DNA of 64,000 nt from Acidobacteriota bacterium. GTDB taxonomy: Bacteria > Acidobacteriota > Blastocatellia > Pyrinomonadales > Pyrinomonadaceae. A model generated the notes under the pieces. It saw only the letters and a program-made list of their open reading frames with translations, was not told the DNA's origin and made no database searches. Below are positions 8,643 through 16,193 of the stretch, piece after piece. A program made the position numbers and the translations under genes. The stretch lies in contig QQUY01000001.1 of NCBI GenBank assembly GCA_003385635.1, forward strand, positions 1,589,001-1,653,000, in the 5' to 3' direction. Each line of letters opens with the position of its first letter. The first letter of the stretch is position 1.

Positions 8643-9836
8643 TTATTCATCACTTCTTATACGGCTTAACACTATACGAATAGGTCTTAGAAAAAGCCGG
8701 AACGGTTGGGGCAGGTTGGGGAACCATGCAGCGTCCTTCTCATTCGGGGTCAGAAGTATCTTGGCTGCACGACTGATGTAATTGTATCGGAGCCTCCACC
8801 TGTCTGTTCCTCGTTCTTTGAGACCCAGGTGGTAGTGGTAACGTTCTTCCATGTCTGCCCAGTCCGGATTTCTCGAGAACAGCCGGGACTCGATCTCCTC
8901 GGCCATTCTTTCCAGCACGCCATCCGCTCCAGGGCTCGACGCAAACGGCGCCGGCACCCTCACACCGAAAGACCGGCTGACGAGCAGAAGACCAAGTTTG
9001 ACGACTTTCTCACAACCCAAGTGTTTCGCCTCGTCATGGATAGAGTACCAGTCGATCGCAGTTCGGGATCGTATAAGCTCATTGACGTCACAAATCCACT
9101 GAAGGCGCTCCCAACTGTGCCTTGAGCCGTGCAGGCACAGGTAGACCAGGTTGTCGTAGAACGGCAAAGTTTTTAGCTTCCGTCCCGCAATTTCGACGGT
9201 CTCAAGCTGATCCCATAGCCCCTTCATTCGCCCCATTCCGAAATGAGACCCTGACAATTTCCAGTGCAGTTCCAGGGTTACACTACGGTCTTCATTCACC
9301 AGGTAGACGTCCTTCTTTGGGCTTACATACCAATCGTACTTTTCGAGCCAACTGACGCTGGTCAGAGATCTGAAACCGTTTTCCTGAAGCAGCTCCACAG
9401 CAGCGTTAAAACTGGAAGGATGAACAAGAACGTCCAGATCCGTGTATTGCCGGAGGCAAGGGTTGCTGTAGGCCTGAAACGCGAGAACCGGACCCTTGAA
9501 CGGCAGAACTTCTATCTCATTCTCCTCAAGGAGCTTGACCAGCCGGAGCATTTCTGCAGTTAGGAGCAAATTCCTCGACTGGATCGCAGATACCAACTCC
9601 TCGAATTGTTCCTTTGCTATCTTGGGCAGCTGAGACTCGGCTATTTCGAGCAGGTTGAGGCCGACAAGAGGGGTAACCGCATTGCGGGAGCTAATTCCTA
9701 CCACGTAGTCCCAGTCCAGCTCGTTCTGCAATATCGAACGTATTTCCGCACGCAATTCGTCAGTCATCGATGTGCGAGCGCATAGAACCACGAGCCTTCG
9801 TTCGAGCCTTTGTGTTGTTCGGTCTGTAACGCTCAT
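8643..9836 (-). CDS. Lasso-cluster nucleotidyltransferase (NTP_transf_5 family)
   Basis: 397-aa member of the nucleotidyltransferase family often found in RiPP and polysaccharide loci next to HPr-kinase-like and PqqD proteins. The fold signature is visible: LPFKGPVLAFQAY (Lys114) followed by LRQYTDLDVLVHP with metal-binding Asp133 and Asp135, then ALELHWKLSG-like strand (VTLELHWKLSGSHFGMG) and a helical C-terminal half. A longer frame begins at 9908, but the ATG at 9834-9836 overlaps the TGA of the upstream ABC transporter (ATGA), which decides the start and shows translational coupling. In paeninodin-type lasso clusters a homologous gene accompanies the kinase; its role is not established. 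The likely reaction is nucleotidyl transfer to the peptide or to a phosphorylated form of it. Confidence 0.85.
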   Translation of the reverse strand: MSVTDRTTQRLERRLVVLCARTSMTDELRAEIRSILQNELDWDYVVGISSRNAVTPLVGLNLLEIAESQLPKIAKEQFEELVSAIQSRNLLLTAEMLRLVKLLEENEIEVLPFKGPVLAFQAYSNPCLRQYTDLDVLVHPSSFNAAVELLQENGFRSLTSVSWLEKYDWYVSPKKDVYLVNEDRSVTLELHWKLSGSHFGMGRMKGLWDQLETVEIAGRKLKTLPFYDNLVYLCLHGSRHSWERLQWICDVNELIRSRTAIDWYSIHDEAKHLGCEKVVKLGLLLVSRSFGVRVPAPFASSPGADGVLERMAEEIESRLFSRNPDWADMEERYHYHLGLKERGTDRWRLRYNYISRAAKILLTPNEKDAAWFPNLPQPFRLFLRPIRIVLSRIRSDE

Positions 9837-11689
9837 CAATGGTTGCCGGGCGCTGGCCCACTGTTCTCTGCCTGATGCCTGTCGGCGAGCTTCTTCTGGT
9901 CGTTCCACGATCGCGCATAGTGGCCCCCGAGCTCGACGAGCTCCTTGTGCGTTCCCGATTCGATAATCCGACCTTCATCCATCACGTGAATAATGTCCGC
10001 GCGCATTGCGATCGTGAAGCGGTGTGTAATAACCAGTCCGGTCCTCCCCATCGCCAGTTCCCGGAACCTCTCAAACCAGTGCGCCTCGCTCCACGAGTCC
10101 ATAAAACTGGTGGGCTCGTCGAGCACGATGATCTGTGAATCTCTATAATAGGCTCTCGCAAGAGCAACTTTTTGCCACTCGCCACCGGACAGTTCAACGC
10201 CTTTCAGGAACCACCTGCCCAGAAGTGTCTCGTAACCGTTGTCCAGGCCCAGAATGAAGTCCTCTGCTCCAGCACTTCTAGCTGCGGCCTTTACCTTCTC
10301 GATCTCGATCCCTGATTCAGTGTCACCAAGGGCGATGTTCTCTGCCGCCGTTTCGTGAAACTGCATCGGGAATTGGAACAGGACCGACAGATTCCTCCTC
10401 AATTGCTTTACATCAATTTCCTTTAGGTCGATCCCGTCAACCTTCACCGATCCTTCGGTCGGGTCGTAGAATCGGCTCAGGAGCTTGATGAGCGTACTCT
10501 TCCCGGCTCCGTTCACCCCGACGATCGCCACCACCTTACCGGCCGGAATCGTTAGATCGAGATCAGACACCGCCGTCCGCTTTTCTCCGGGGTACTGAAA
10601 CGATACACCGTCGAACTCGATCCCGTGCCGGACCTTTTCGGGAAACGATCTTGTCGAGTCCGGTTCAGCAAACTTCGATTCGAGATCAAGAAAGGCGAAG
10701 AGACTTTCTATGTACAGGCTGTTGTTGACGGCCTGCCCGATGCCGCCCAGGAGGCCCCTCATTAGCAACTGTCCGCGGCTAAATACCTGAAAGAAGACCG
10801 CCAGGTCTCCGATGGTCGCGGTCTTGTAGAAAACCCGGAGTCCGATCCAGGAGATCGCGAATGCAGCTGTAGCGAGAGTAAGGGCATTCGCCAAGAGCTT
10901 TCCGGCAAACTGCCGCCGCAGGTGGCCGAACCTCTCGCCGCGAAGCCTCTTCCGGAGTGTCTGAAATCGCTTCCGGAACCGCTTGCCCAAGCTGAACAAC
11001 CTCATCTCGGCAGCGGCATTGCTGTGCGACAACATTGAATCGAAGTATGCGAGCCAGCGCCGGTCGACCGAGGAACTCTTCCACCAGCCATGGTACTTCC
11101 TGTCCAGTCTCAATGAGATTAAAAGGCCCGGAAGTGTACCAAAGATCAACAAAAGCGGGATCAGCCAGCTATAGGTGAGAAGCAGCGCAGCGAAACTTAT
11201 GAGAGTTATCGAATTCTGCGCGACCGATCCCAGGCTTTCGAGAAGTGCCAGGGGCTTGGTCTGTGACTCGCCTCGAACCTGCTCCATTAGGTCGTGATAC
11301 CCGGGAGACTCATAGAATTCAAGGTCAACCTCAGCCGACTTCCTATGAAGAAGGTCCTTAAGATGATCCGAAAAGTATTCCGCCTGTGTGGTACGCAGCA
11401 TCTCCGATGCGTGCTGCGAGACCTCGATCAACAACAATGACACGCCTGTCAAAACGAAATAAAAGATCGTCGCATTGAGGTTGTCGAAGCTATTCTCACT
11501 ATGATAGGCGACGGAAAAGTGATCTATCGTGAGCTTAGTCAGATAGACCGATATTCCTGGCAGGACTCCCTGCACGACTATCAAAACTCCCCACAACACC
11601 GTGAGCCGTGGAACGGCTTCCCAGATCAGGGCGAGCGTCCGAAGCCATAGCTTCAGGTAAGCGCTAAATCCGAATTTTTTCGGGATCAC
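9836..11689 (-). CDS. ABC transporter, fused permease-ATPase (lasso-type RiPP exporter, D protein)
   Basis: 617-aa half-transporter expected to export the matured peptide. N-terminal permease domain (about residues 20-330) with six hydrophobic segments, then an ATPase domain with Walker A GVNGAGKST (391-399), Q-loop LFQFPMQF, signature ELSGGEWQKVALARA and Walker B IIVLDEPTSF. There is no N-terminal C39 peptidase domain, so leader removal must be done by the B1/B2 pair rather than by the transporter, as expected for lasso clusters. The start is a GTG (11687-11689) with no obvious Shine-Dalgarno, 51 nt after the kinase stop. The stop overlaps the start of the nucleotidyltransferase gene. ABC exporters of lipids share this architecture; the context makes peptide export the better reading. 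Confidence 0.9.
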   Translation of the reverse strand: MIPKKFGFSAYLKLWLRTLALIWEAVPRLTVLWGVLIVVQGVLPGISVYLTKLTIDHFSVAYHSENSFDNLNATIFYFVLTGVSLLLIEVSQHASEMLRTTQAEYFSDHLKDLLHRKSAEVDLEFYESPGYHDLMEQVRGESQTKPLALLESLGSVAQNSITLISFAALLLTYSWLIPLLLIFGTLPGLLISLRLDRKYHGWWKSSSVDRRWLAYFDSMLSHSNAAAEMRLFSLGKRFRKRFQTLRKRLRGERFGHLRRQFAGKLLANALTLATAAFAISWIGLRVFYKTATIGDLAVFFQVFSRGQLLMRGLLGGIGQAVNNSLYIESLFAFLDLESKFAEPDSTRSFPEKVRHGIEFDGVSFQYPGEKRTAVSDLDLTIPAGKVVAIVGVNGAGKSTLIKLLSRFYDPTEGSVKVDGIDLKEIDVKQLRRNLSVLFQFPMQFHETAAENIALGDTESGIEIEKVKAAARSAGAEDFILGLDNGYETLLGRWFLKGVELSGGEWQKVALARAYYRDSQIIVLDEPTSFMDSWSEAHWFERFRELAMGRTGLVITHRFTIAMRADIIHVMDEGRIIESGTHKELVELGGHYARSWNDQKKLADRHQAENSGPAPGNH

Positions 11690-11740
11690 GTTCTACAAAA
11701 GATGTCAGGTGCGTTTTCGAACGACGATGTTCTGCGCCTT

Positions 11741-12697
11741 TCACCTGCTTCCATTTTGTCCAATATCCATTTCAAGGATAAGTTCTTCTATTCGCCTGGA
11801 AATATCCGCCGTTTTGGCAAAACCGAATGGCCGGCTCAGCCTGAACATAGGAACAGAACGAACAAGGGCCTGGGACTGCTGGAAGTGCTTCTCCAGACAA
11901 TTCATCGCAGCCAGGTACCGATTCAAGAAACTATGAGTGGCGAGCTCCATAAAAGCCGCAGCCTGAGAAAGTGGTTCGATGCTAACGCTGTCTCCTTCTG
12001 CGAGGAGAAAGATCCCCCTTAGTCTGAGCGGGCCCGGCGGCAGAGTCTCAAGGTTGTTGAAGGATCGTTTCTCAACGTACCTGTGAACTTTCGGAAACTC
12101 TTCCGGATCTCTGCCCAAAGCAACTATCGCCTCTTCGCTGAGTTTGATCCTTGGAAACCCGGGATAGGTCAAGATCCTGTCTTCCTCAACACTTACAGGC
12201 ACTATGTCGTCACTTACCAGTTTGTGGCCGCGCTCGTGGAGCTGAGCCGCGATCGTCGACTTCCCGTAACCCTTTGCGCCGAGAAAAACCGCTACCTGAC
12301 CCTCCAGCAGGACCGCACTCGCGTGAAGAACACAGTATCCGCGCTGATGAAGAAGTGCGGACAACACAGGACCTGTAACGAATGGCTGGAGATCATCCTC
12401 GCGACAGCCGGCTTCAGGTTCGATGAGGACCTCTCTTCCCGAATGAATAAGGAACTTTCCTACCCGGTCCCAAACGATATTCATCGCGTTGTCGGAGACC
12501 CGGACCCTGGCCCCGGGGCGTTCAAAAACCTCAGATGCCTGGATATGCCTGGCAACTAGAGGCTCTCCTACCTCACCAAGCCTGATCCGGGCATCCGCTG
12601 CGCCGCTTGGTCCGGGCTGGAGTTCGCGAAGCTCAACCTCTGACTCGATACTTACGCCGTAGGCGAGGTATTTAAATGATCCAGAATCTTCCGTCAT
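11741..12697 (-). CDS. HPr-kinase/phosphorylase-like tailoring kinase of the lasso-type cluster
   Basis: Homologue of the C-terminal catalytic domain of HPr kinase, repurposed in some lasso clusters to phosphorylate a Ser/Thr of the precursor (as in paeninodin). Seen: LHASAVLLEGQVAVF with the conserved His (residue 125), P-loop GAKGYGKST (140-148), then ERGHKLVSDDIVPV with the acidic pair Asp163-Asp164. That order, His / P-loop / DD, is exactly the HPr kinase arrangement. It lacks the HPrK N-terminal domain; the first 110 residues are a beta-rich region starting YLAYGVSIESEVELREL. I prefer the ATG at 12697; an ATG 15 codons upstream (12742) is possible, and neither has a good Shine-Dalgarno. 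Gene order places it directly after the precursor gene. Confidence 0.85.
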   Translation of the reverse strand: MTEDSGSFKYLAYGVSIESEVELRELQPGPSGAADARIRLGEVGEPLVARHIQASEVFERPGARVRVSDNAMNIVWDRVGKFLIHSGREVLIEPEAGCREDDLQPFVTGPVLSALLHQRGYCVLHASAVLLEGQVAVFLGAKGYGKSTIAAQLHERGHKLVSDDIVPVSVEEDRILTYPGFPRIKLSEEAIVALGRDPEEFPKVHRYVEKRSFNNLETLPPGPLRLRGIFLLAEGDSVSIEPLSQAAAFMELATHSFLNRYLAAMNCLEKHFQQSQALVRSVPMFRLSRPFGFAKTADISRRIEELILEMDIGQNGSR

Positions 12698-12893
12698 GAT
12701 CGAACATACAAAAGCCACCGTTCCAACACGGTTGGCACGCATTCCGTTCAGATCCCAAAAATTTGAGCACTAAACTGAACAACGTGCCGCCCTGAAAGAA
12801 CGGCAGCTTTTTAAGCTTTGTCCAAATAGATCAAACTATTCAAACGATGCGATGGGTGAGATCCGTTTAGGATCCGTCCCGATCAGGACATCG

Positions 12894-13073
12894 TCAAACA
12901 GTCGATATGTTCGAAGCAAAGTCATCCCCAAGTCCCAGCACTTTCGGTTTGCAACTTGGGGGCGCACATTGTTGCGTCAAAGCGGTCATGTCGCCGTAGA
13001 CCACCAGTTTGGGTTCAACCCATTCCTTGCGTGGCACTTCGGACCGGCTTTCACGCACTTCATTTTTTATCAT
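12894..13073 (-). CDS. Lasso-type RiPP precursor peptide with non-canonical core
   Basis: 59-aa precursor between the cyclase and kinase genes. The leader carries W18-x2-P21-x-L23-x3-G27-x5-T33, matching position for position the lasso leader rule YxxPxLxxxGxxxxxT with Trp replacing Tyr (EWVEPKLVVYGDMTALTQ). With Thr at leader position -2, cleavage falls after Gln34 and the core is 25 residues beginning QCAPPSCKPK. Core positions 7, 8 and 9 are Cys, Lys and Pro, so the Asp/Glu needed for a normal macrolactam is missing; the only acidic residues are core positions 16-17 (GDD). Core residue 1 is Gln rather than Gly, Ala, Ser or Cys. Ser57 and Thr58 near the C-terminus are possible kinase targets. 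The ATG at 13073 has an excellent Shine-Dalgarno 8 nt upstream; an upstream in-frame start at 13118 is less likely. Confidence 0.85.
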   Translation of the reverse strand: MIKNEVRESRSEVPRKEWVEPKLVVYGDMTALTQQCAPPSCKPKVLGLGDDFASNISTV

Positions 13074-13081
13074 ACGGTCTT

Positions 13082-13086
13082 CCTCC
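13082..13086 (-). promoter_or_regulatory. Strong ribosome-binding site of the RiPP precursor
   Basis: On the minus strand GGGAGGAAGACCGT runs directly into the ATG at 13073. The GGAGG core is 8 nt from the start, the best Shine-Dalgarno in this cluster and far better than those of its neighbours (GTG or unmarked starts). It fixes the precursor start and suggests the peptide is made in excess over its enzymes. Confidence 0.75.
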
Positions 13087-13201
13087 CTCGCTCTAGTATC
13101 TTCAACACGCAAGTTCATGCGGTTGGATCTGACTTGAGTTCCGCGTTAGCGACAACCGAAGTTATATATAACCAGGACTCACAGTCAAATCTATTTGATA
13201 A

Positions 13202-15199
13202 TCACGCCATTTTCAAGGCCACAGGTGCCCCAGGCGTTTTGCTCCTGGAACCCTCCGGCCTTTTGTCAAAACCGCTTTGACAATACCAATTCACAAGGTA
13301 AACGCTTGTCATCATCAGAAGCGCTTCAGACTCGTGTTTGATAGGATCGGCAACGTAATCATCATATGCTTTTCGCAATACGTCAAGGTCTAAAAATTTT
13401 TCCAGTCGTGTCGAATCGTCCCAAACGGTTTGTTTCAAAAGCTTCTGGCCATGCTTGAGCATGTTGATCTTGACACTTGCGCCGATATTCGATTTGTCCG
13501 TACGAAACCTGATTTCGTCCGGAATAATTCCCTCCATGCCGTAACGCAAAATGGATCTTGTCCATCCTTTGTTAATCCGCTGTCCCGGCGGAAGGGCGAT
13601 ACAAAACTCGATAAGTTTCCTGTCAAAGAACGGGAACCTCATTTCGACCCCAAATGCCCCGGAAGCCTTTTCCAGATTCTCGAGAACCCGGGCAAAATGA
13701 CCGCTTCTCAATGCCCTCCAGTGGTGCTCGCTCGGGGATATGTCATTGGGATAGTTCAACGCCCGGAGCTCACTTACCCGTTCCTCCAGACTGTTCTCAG
13801 TGCTGAACTTCCTGTTTACGGACCTTGCGTGGAGGGGAAACTGAATCGCCTTGCTGGCTTTTACGTCTCCACGGCCGCGAATCCTGCGCCAAGCTGAATA
13901 GACCGGATCAGGGATCACTTTTGCAATTCCATTCTGCCAGATCAGGCGCTTCAAACTATGGCCGGCGCGGGGCATGTTTCTCCGCAACTCCATAGATTCC
14001 CTGGTCAGCTTCAAAAATCTACCCTGAAGAGCAAAATTCGCAAGGTCCTCGTAGCCATGCGAAACCGTTGAATCGCCGTCAAATCCGCTCAGCAACGTCC
14101 GCACATTCTTGGCGCGAGCAGCCTTCAGGATCTCCCAATCCATATACATCGGAATACCGACAGGATCATCTGTATGCCATTGAAGCGAGTCGATATCGAC
14201 AAATGGGGACACCGCATCTGCCTCAACAAAGTTCGGTCTGCAGGCGATTTCTTTAACAACCGAGTCGATATACTTCCGTTCGTCAATTCGCGGATCTACC
14301 TTCGCAACCGTCGGAAAGACCGCCGAGAACGTTTCAAGCGGCCCCTTCCCCTGTTCTTCAAGCGCGCGGCTTGCGATACACGAGATCGACGAAGAATCCA
14401 GCCCCCCGGAAAGCATCGACCCAACTGGATACGAGCTTCGAAGCCTCGATGTGACGGCCTGTTTGAAAAGTTCGCGGAAAGCCTCCCGGTACTCTCCGTC
14501 GTTCTTCAACCTCAATTCATCGCACTTCGGCGACCAGTACTCCCGAGTCTTGAGACCTGATGCTGAGACTGTTAATGCACTTGTTGCCGGGAGCCTCTTT
14601 ATGCCCTTATAAAATGTCGCCTCTTTGTCTTCCGAGTTGGCGAACAAATAGTCCCCTAGTTGCAGCTCGTTCAATTCACAGGGAACGCCTTCAACTGCCA
14701 ACAGGGCCTTGACCTCCGACGCGAGAACAAAGATCTCGCCTGCGCGGAAGTAATAGTAAAAGTGCTTTATGCCCAGCGCATCGCGCGCCGCGAACAAGGT
14801 CTTTTTGCGTCCATCCCAAATCGCAAAAACGAAGTCACCCAGAAGCTCGGCGGGACAATCGGCGCCCCACCTCTTATAAGCCTCAAGTATGATCTCGCTG
14901 TCGGTAACATCTTCCTTCGGCCTATCTCTGAGCCCAAGACGGTCGATCAGCTCATCCCGGTTATCGAGGCGCGCGTCGCAAGTGATCACATTCTCGCTTT
15001 CGGTGTCCTTACGCGGGAGACTTTCCCGGGCTGACTCCGGAGTCACTCTCAACATCTGGTGACCAAGCCCAGTCCAATCCGACACCTCAATTCCGTTATC
15101 GTCGCCGCCCCGGTGCTCGAGAGCTTTGAGCATACGCCCGATGTGCTCCGGTGCTACCGGACGCTGGTCGAGGAAACAGATGGCGGCAATTGCGCTCAT
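13202..15199 (-). CDS. Asparagine-synthetase-like lasso cyclase (C protein)
   Basis: 665-aa homologue of class B asparagine synthetase that in lasso clusters adenylates an acidic side chain and closes the isopeptide ring. N-terminal glutaminase-like domain (1-200) begins MSAIAAICFLDQ: the catalytic Cys2 of true asparagine synthetases is Ser here, so ammonia release from glutamine is predicted lost, as expected for cyclases. The synthetase domain has the ATP pyrophosphatase loop SGGLDSS (264-270), LLSGFDGDSTVSHGYEDL in the middle, and the conserved MRFPFFDRKLIEFCIALPPG / RTDKSNIG region near the C-terminus. It lies 14 nt after the B2 gene and 128 nt before the precursor. Compare 30833-32596, a genuine AsnB retaining Cys2. 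If the precursor really lacks a ring acceptor, the bond this enzyme makes is unknown. Confidence 0.92.
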   Translation of the reverse strand: MSAIAAICFLDQRPVAPEHIGRMLKALEHRGGDDNGIEVSDWTGLGHQMLRVTPESARESLPRKDTESENVITCDARLDNRDELIDRLGLRDRPKEDVTDSEIILEAYKRWGADCPAELLGDFVFAIWDGRKKTLFAARDALGIKHFYYYFRAGEIFVLASEVKALLAVEGVPCELNELQLGDYLFANSEDKEATFYKGIKRLPATSALTVSASGLKTREYWSPKCDELRLKNDGEYREAFRELFKQAVTSRLRSSYPVGSMLSGGLDSSSISCIASRALEEQGKGPLETFSAVFPTVAKVDPRIDERKYIDSVVKEIACRPNFVEADAVSPFVDIDSLQWHTDDPVGIPMYMDWEILKAARAKNVRTLLSGFDGDSTVSHGYEDLANFALQGRFLKLTRESMELRRNMPRAGHSLKRLIWQNGIAKVIPDPVYSAWRRIRGRGDVKASKAIQFPLHARSVNRKFSTENSLEERVSELRALNYPNDISPSEHHWRALRSGHFARVLENLEKASGAFGVEMRFPFFDRKLIEFCIALPPGQRINKGWTRSILRYGMEGIIPDEIRFRTDKSNIGASVKINMLKHGQKLLKQTVWDDSTRLEKFLDLDVLRKAYDDYVADPIKHESEALLMMTSVYLVNWYCQSGFDKRPEGSRSKTPGAPVALKMA

Positions 15200-15213
15200 A
15201 AGATCGAACCGGA

Positions 15214-15633
15214 TCAGGTAAGCACGTAATAGCTTGTATGACCTGCCTGCTTGCCGAGGATTATTCGACCGTCAAGCTCAAGCCAGGCGTGAGCGAGAAA
15301 CAACGTGCCGTCCTTCGCCACACCTATCTTCAATGATGCAGTGCGTCCCTCCCGCTCGAGGAGTTTTCGGGCCGCAAGCGCCTGAGTCAAGCAAGTCGCA
15401 CCAGGGACGAAACGGCTGACAATCCTTACTGCCCTGACGATCCGTTCAGGAGCCTCCGGATCACTGACCTCATTCGACGTTTCCGGCTTTTTCAGCGGCG
15501 CCGTTGACCACCTCGACGAGCGCACCGGAAACAAAATGAGCGACACTCTGTAGATCAGGATCCAGTACAAGGTCCGCAGAGCAAGCGCTTTCTTCCCGCG
15601 GTCCAGGGACAGAAATCTGACCAACTTTGTCAC
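15214..15633 (-). CDS. Lasso-type leader peptidase, transglutaminase-like (B2 protein)
   Basis: 139-aa cysteine protease of the lasso B2 family that removes the leader peptide with help from B1. Catalytic Cys81 is in RFVPGATCLTQALAARKLL and His115 in LFLAHAWLELDGRIILG, the family signature; Asp121 in the same segment is a candidate third member. The N-terminal 60 residues contain a hydrophobic stretch (TLYWILIYRVSLILFPV) typical of these proteins. It starts with GTG at 15633 overlapping the TGA of the B1 gene (GTGA), so the two are translationally coupled. The cyclase gene follows 14 nt after its stop. Separate B1 and B2 genes are the arrangement seen outside most Proteobacteria. Confidence 0.92.
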   Translation of the reverse strand: MTKLVRFLSLDRGKKALALRTLYWILIYRVSLILFPVRSSRWSTAPLKKPETSNEVSDPEAPERIVRAVRIVSRFVPGATCLTQALAARKLLEREGRTASLKIGVAKDGTLFLAHAWLELDGRIILGKQAGHTSYYVLT

Positions 15634-15962
15634 GCTTTCTCTACGAGTCCTTCCTCAACAAGATTTCCAACGAACCCGTTCACTTCGCGACGGCACGTTT
15701 CAGGGTCGACATCGTACTCCGATATCACCACACGTGCGATCTCTTCCAGTGTTCCACCTTCCCGCACAACGCCCCATATCGTCATACCGACCTCATTCAA
15801 ACCGTAGTATTTACCGTTTTTCAGAGACAGGATCACGGCTTCGCCATTCAAGTCAGAGTACAAGTGCTCTTTGATTGCCCGAAAACGTGGGAGATCTGAT
15901 GGATTTTGGGAAGAACTAATAACGATAATATCTTCGGCGTTAAAACCTGCCTTACTTGTCAT
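15630..15962 (-). CDS. PqqD-like leader-recognition protein (B1 protein)
   Basis: 110-aa RiPP recognition element. The PqqD fold signature is visible: LNGEAVILSLKNGKYYGLNEVGMTIW, followed by the helical tail IARVVISEYDVDPETCRREV and GFVGNLVEEGLVEKA. It binds the precursor leader (here W18-P21-L23 of the 59-aa peptide) and presents it to the B2 protease and cyclase. The first codon of the maximal frame is a TTG at 15965; I choose the adjacent ATG at 15962. It is the first gene of the RiPP operon, preceded by a 228-nt AT-rich gap that probably holds the promoter, and it overlaps the B2 start by 4 nt. Confidence 0.92.
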   Translation of the reverse strand: MTSKAGFNAEDIIVISSSQNPSDLPRFRAIKEHLYSDLNGEAVILSLKNGKYYGLNEVGMTIWGVVREGGTLEEIARVVISEYDVDPETCRREVNGFVGNLVEEGLVEKA

Positions 15963-16193
15963 CAATGCCTTGCAATGCCCGTTTAATCAAATATTTCATA
16001 CGAATGGAGACATACCTCATTAATAAATGGGTAATACTCGCGCCAATTTAGGAATGCATTTTTCCTATTTTCTAATAATAATGCCGCGATTCCTTCATTA
16101 CATCCGACATTCCTCCTACAAAATTTACTCATTCGGTGGCTTACGGTAGCACGATTGGACTATTCAGTCGTCCGAACATCCAAGACCGATACC

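Larger units (their letters stand above)
8643..15962 (-). other. Complete lasso-type RiPP biosynthetic cluster
   Basis: Seven same-strand genes in the order B1 (PqqD), B2 (protease), C (cyclase), A (precursor), K (HPr-kinase-like), D (ABC exporter), N (nucleotidyltransferase), with ATGA/GTGA couplings at B1-B2 and D-N. The composition matches kinase- and nucleotidyltransferase-bearing lasso clusters of the paeninodin kind. Two departures are seen: the precursor gene lies behind the cyclase rather than at the front, and its core lacks the acidic ring acceptor. No isopeptidase or dedicated regulator is visible. Glycosyltransferase genes flank it on both sides within the polysaccharide locus. 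Confidence 0.85.

Noticed and set aside
15966..16193. A 20-codon frame before the PqqD-like gene considered as a second RiPP precursor
   Set aside because: It has no YxxPxLxxxGxxxxxT leader and overlaps the B1 start; too short for leader plus core.
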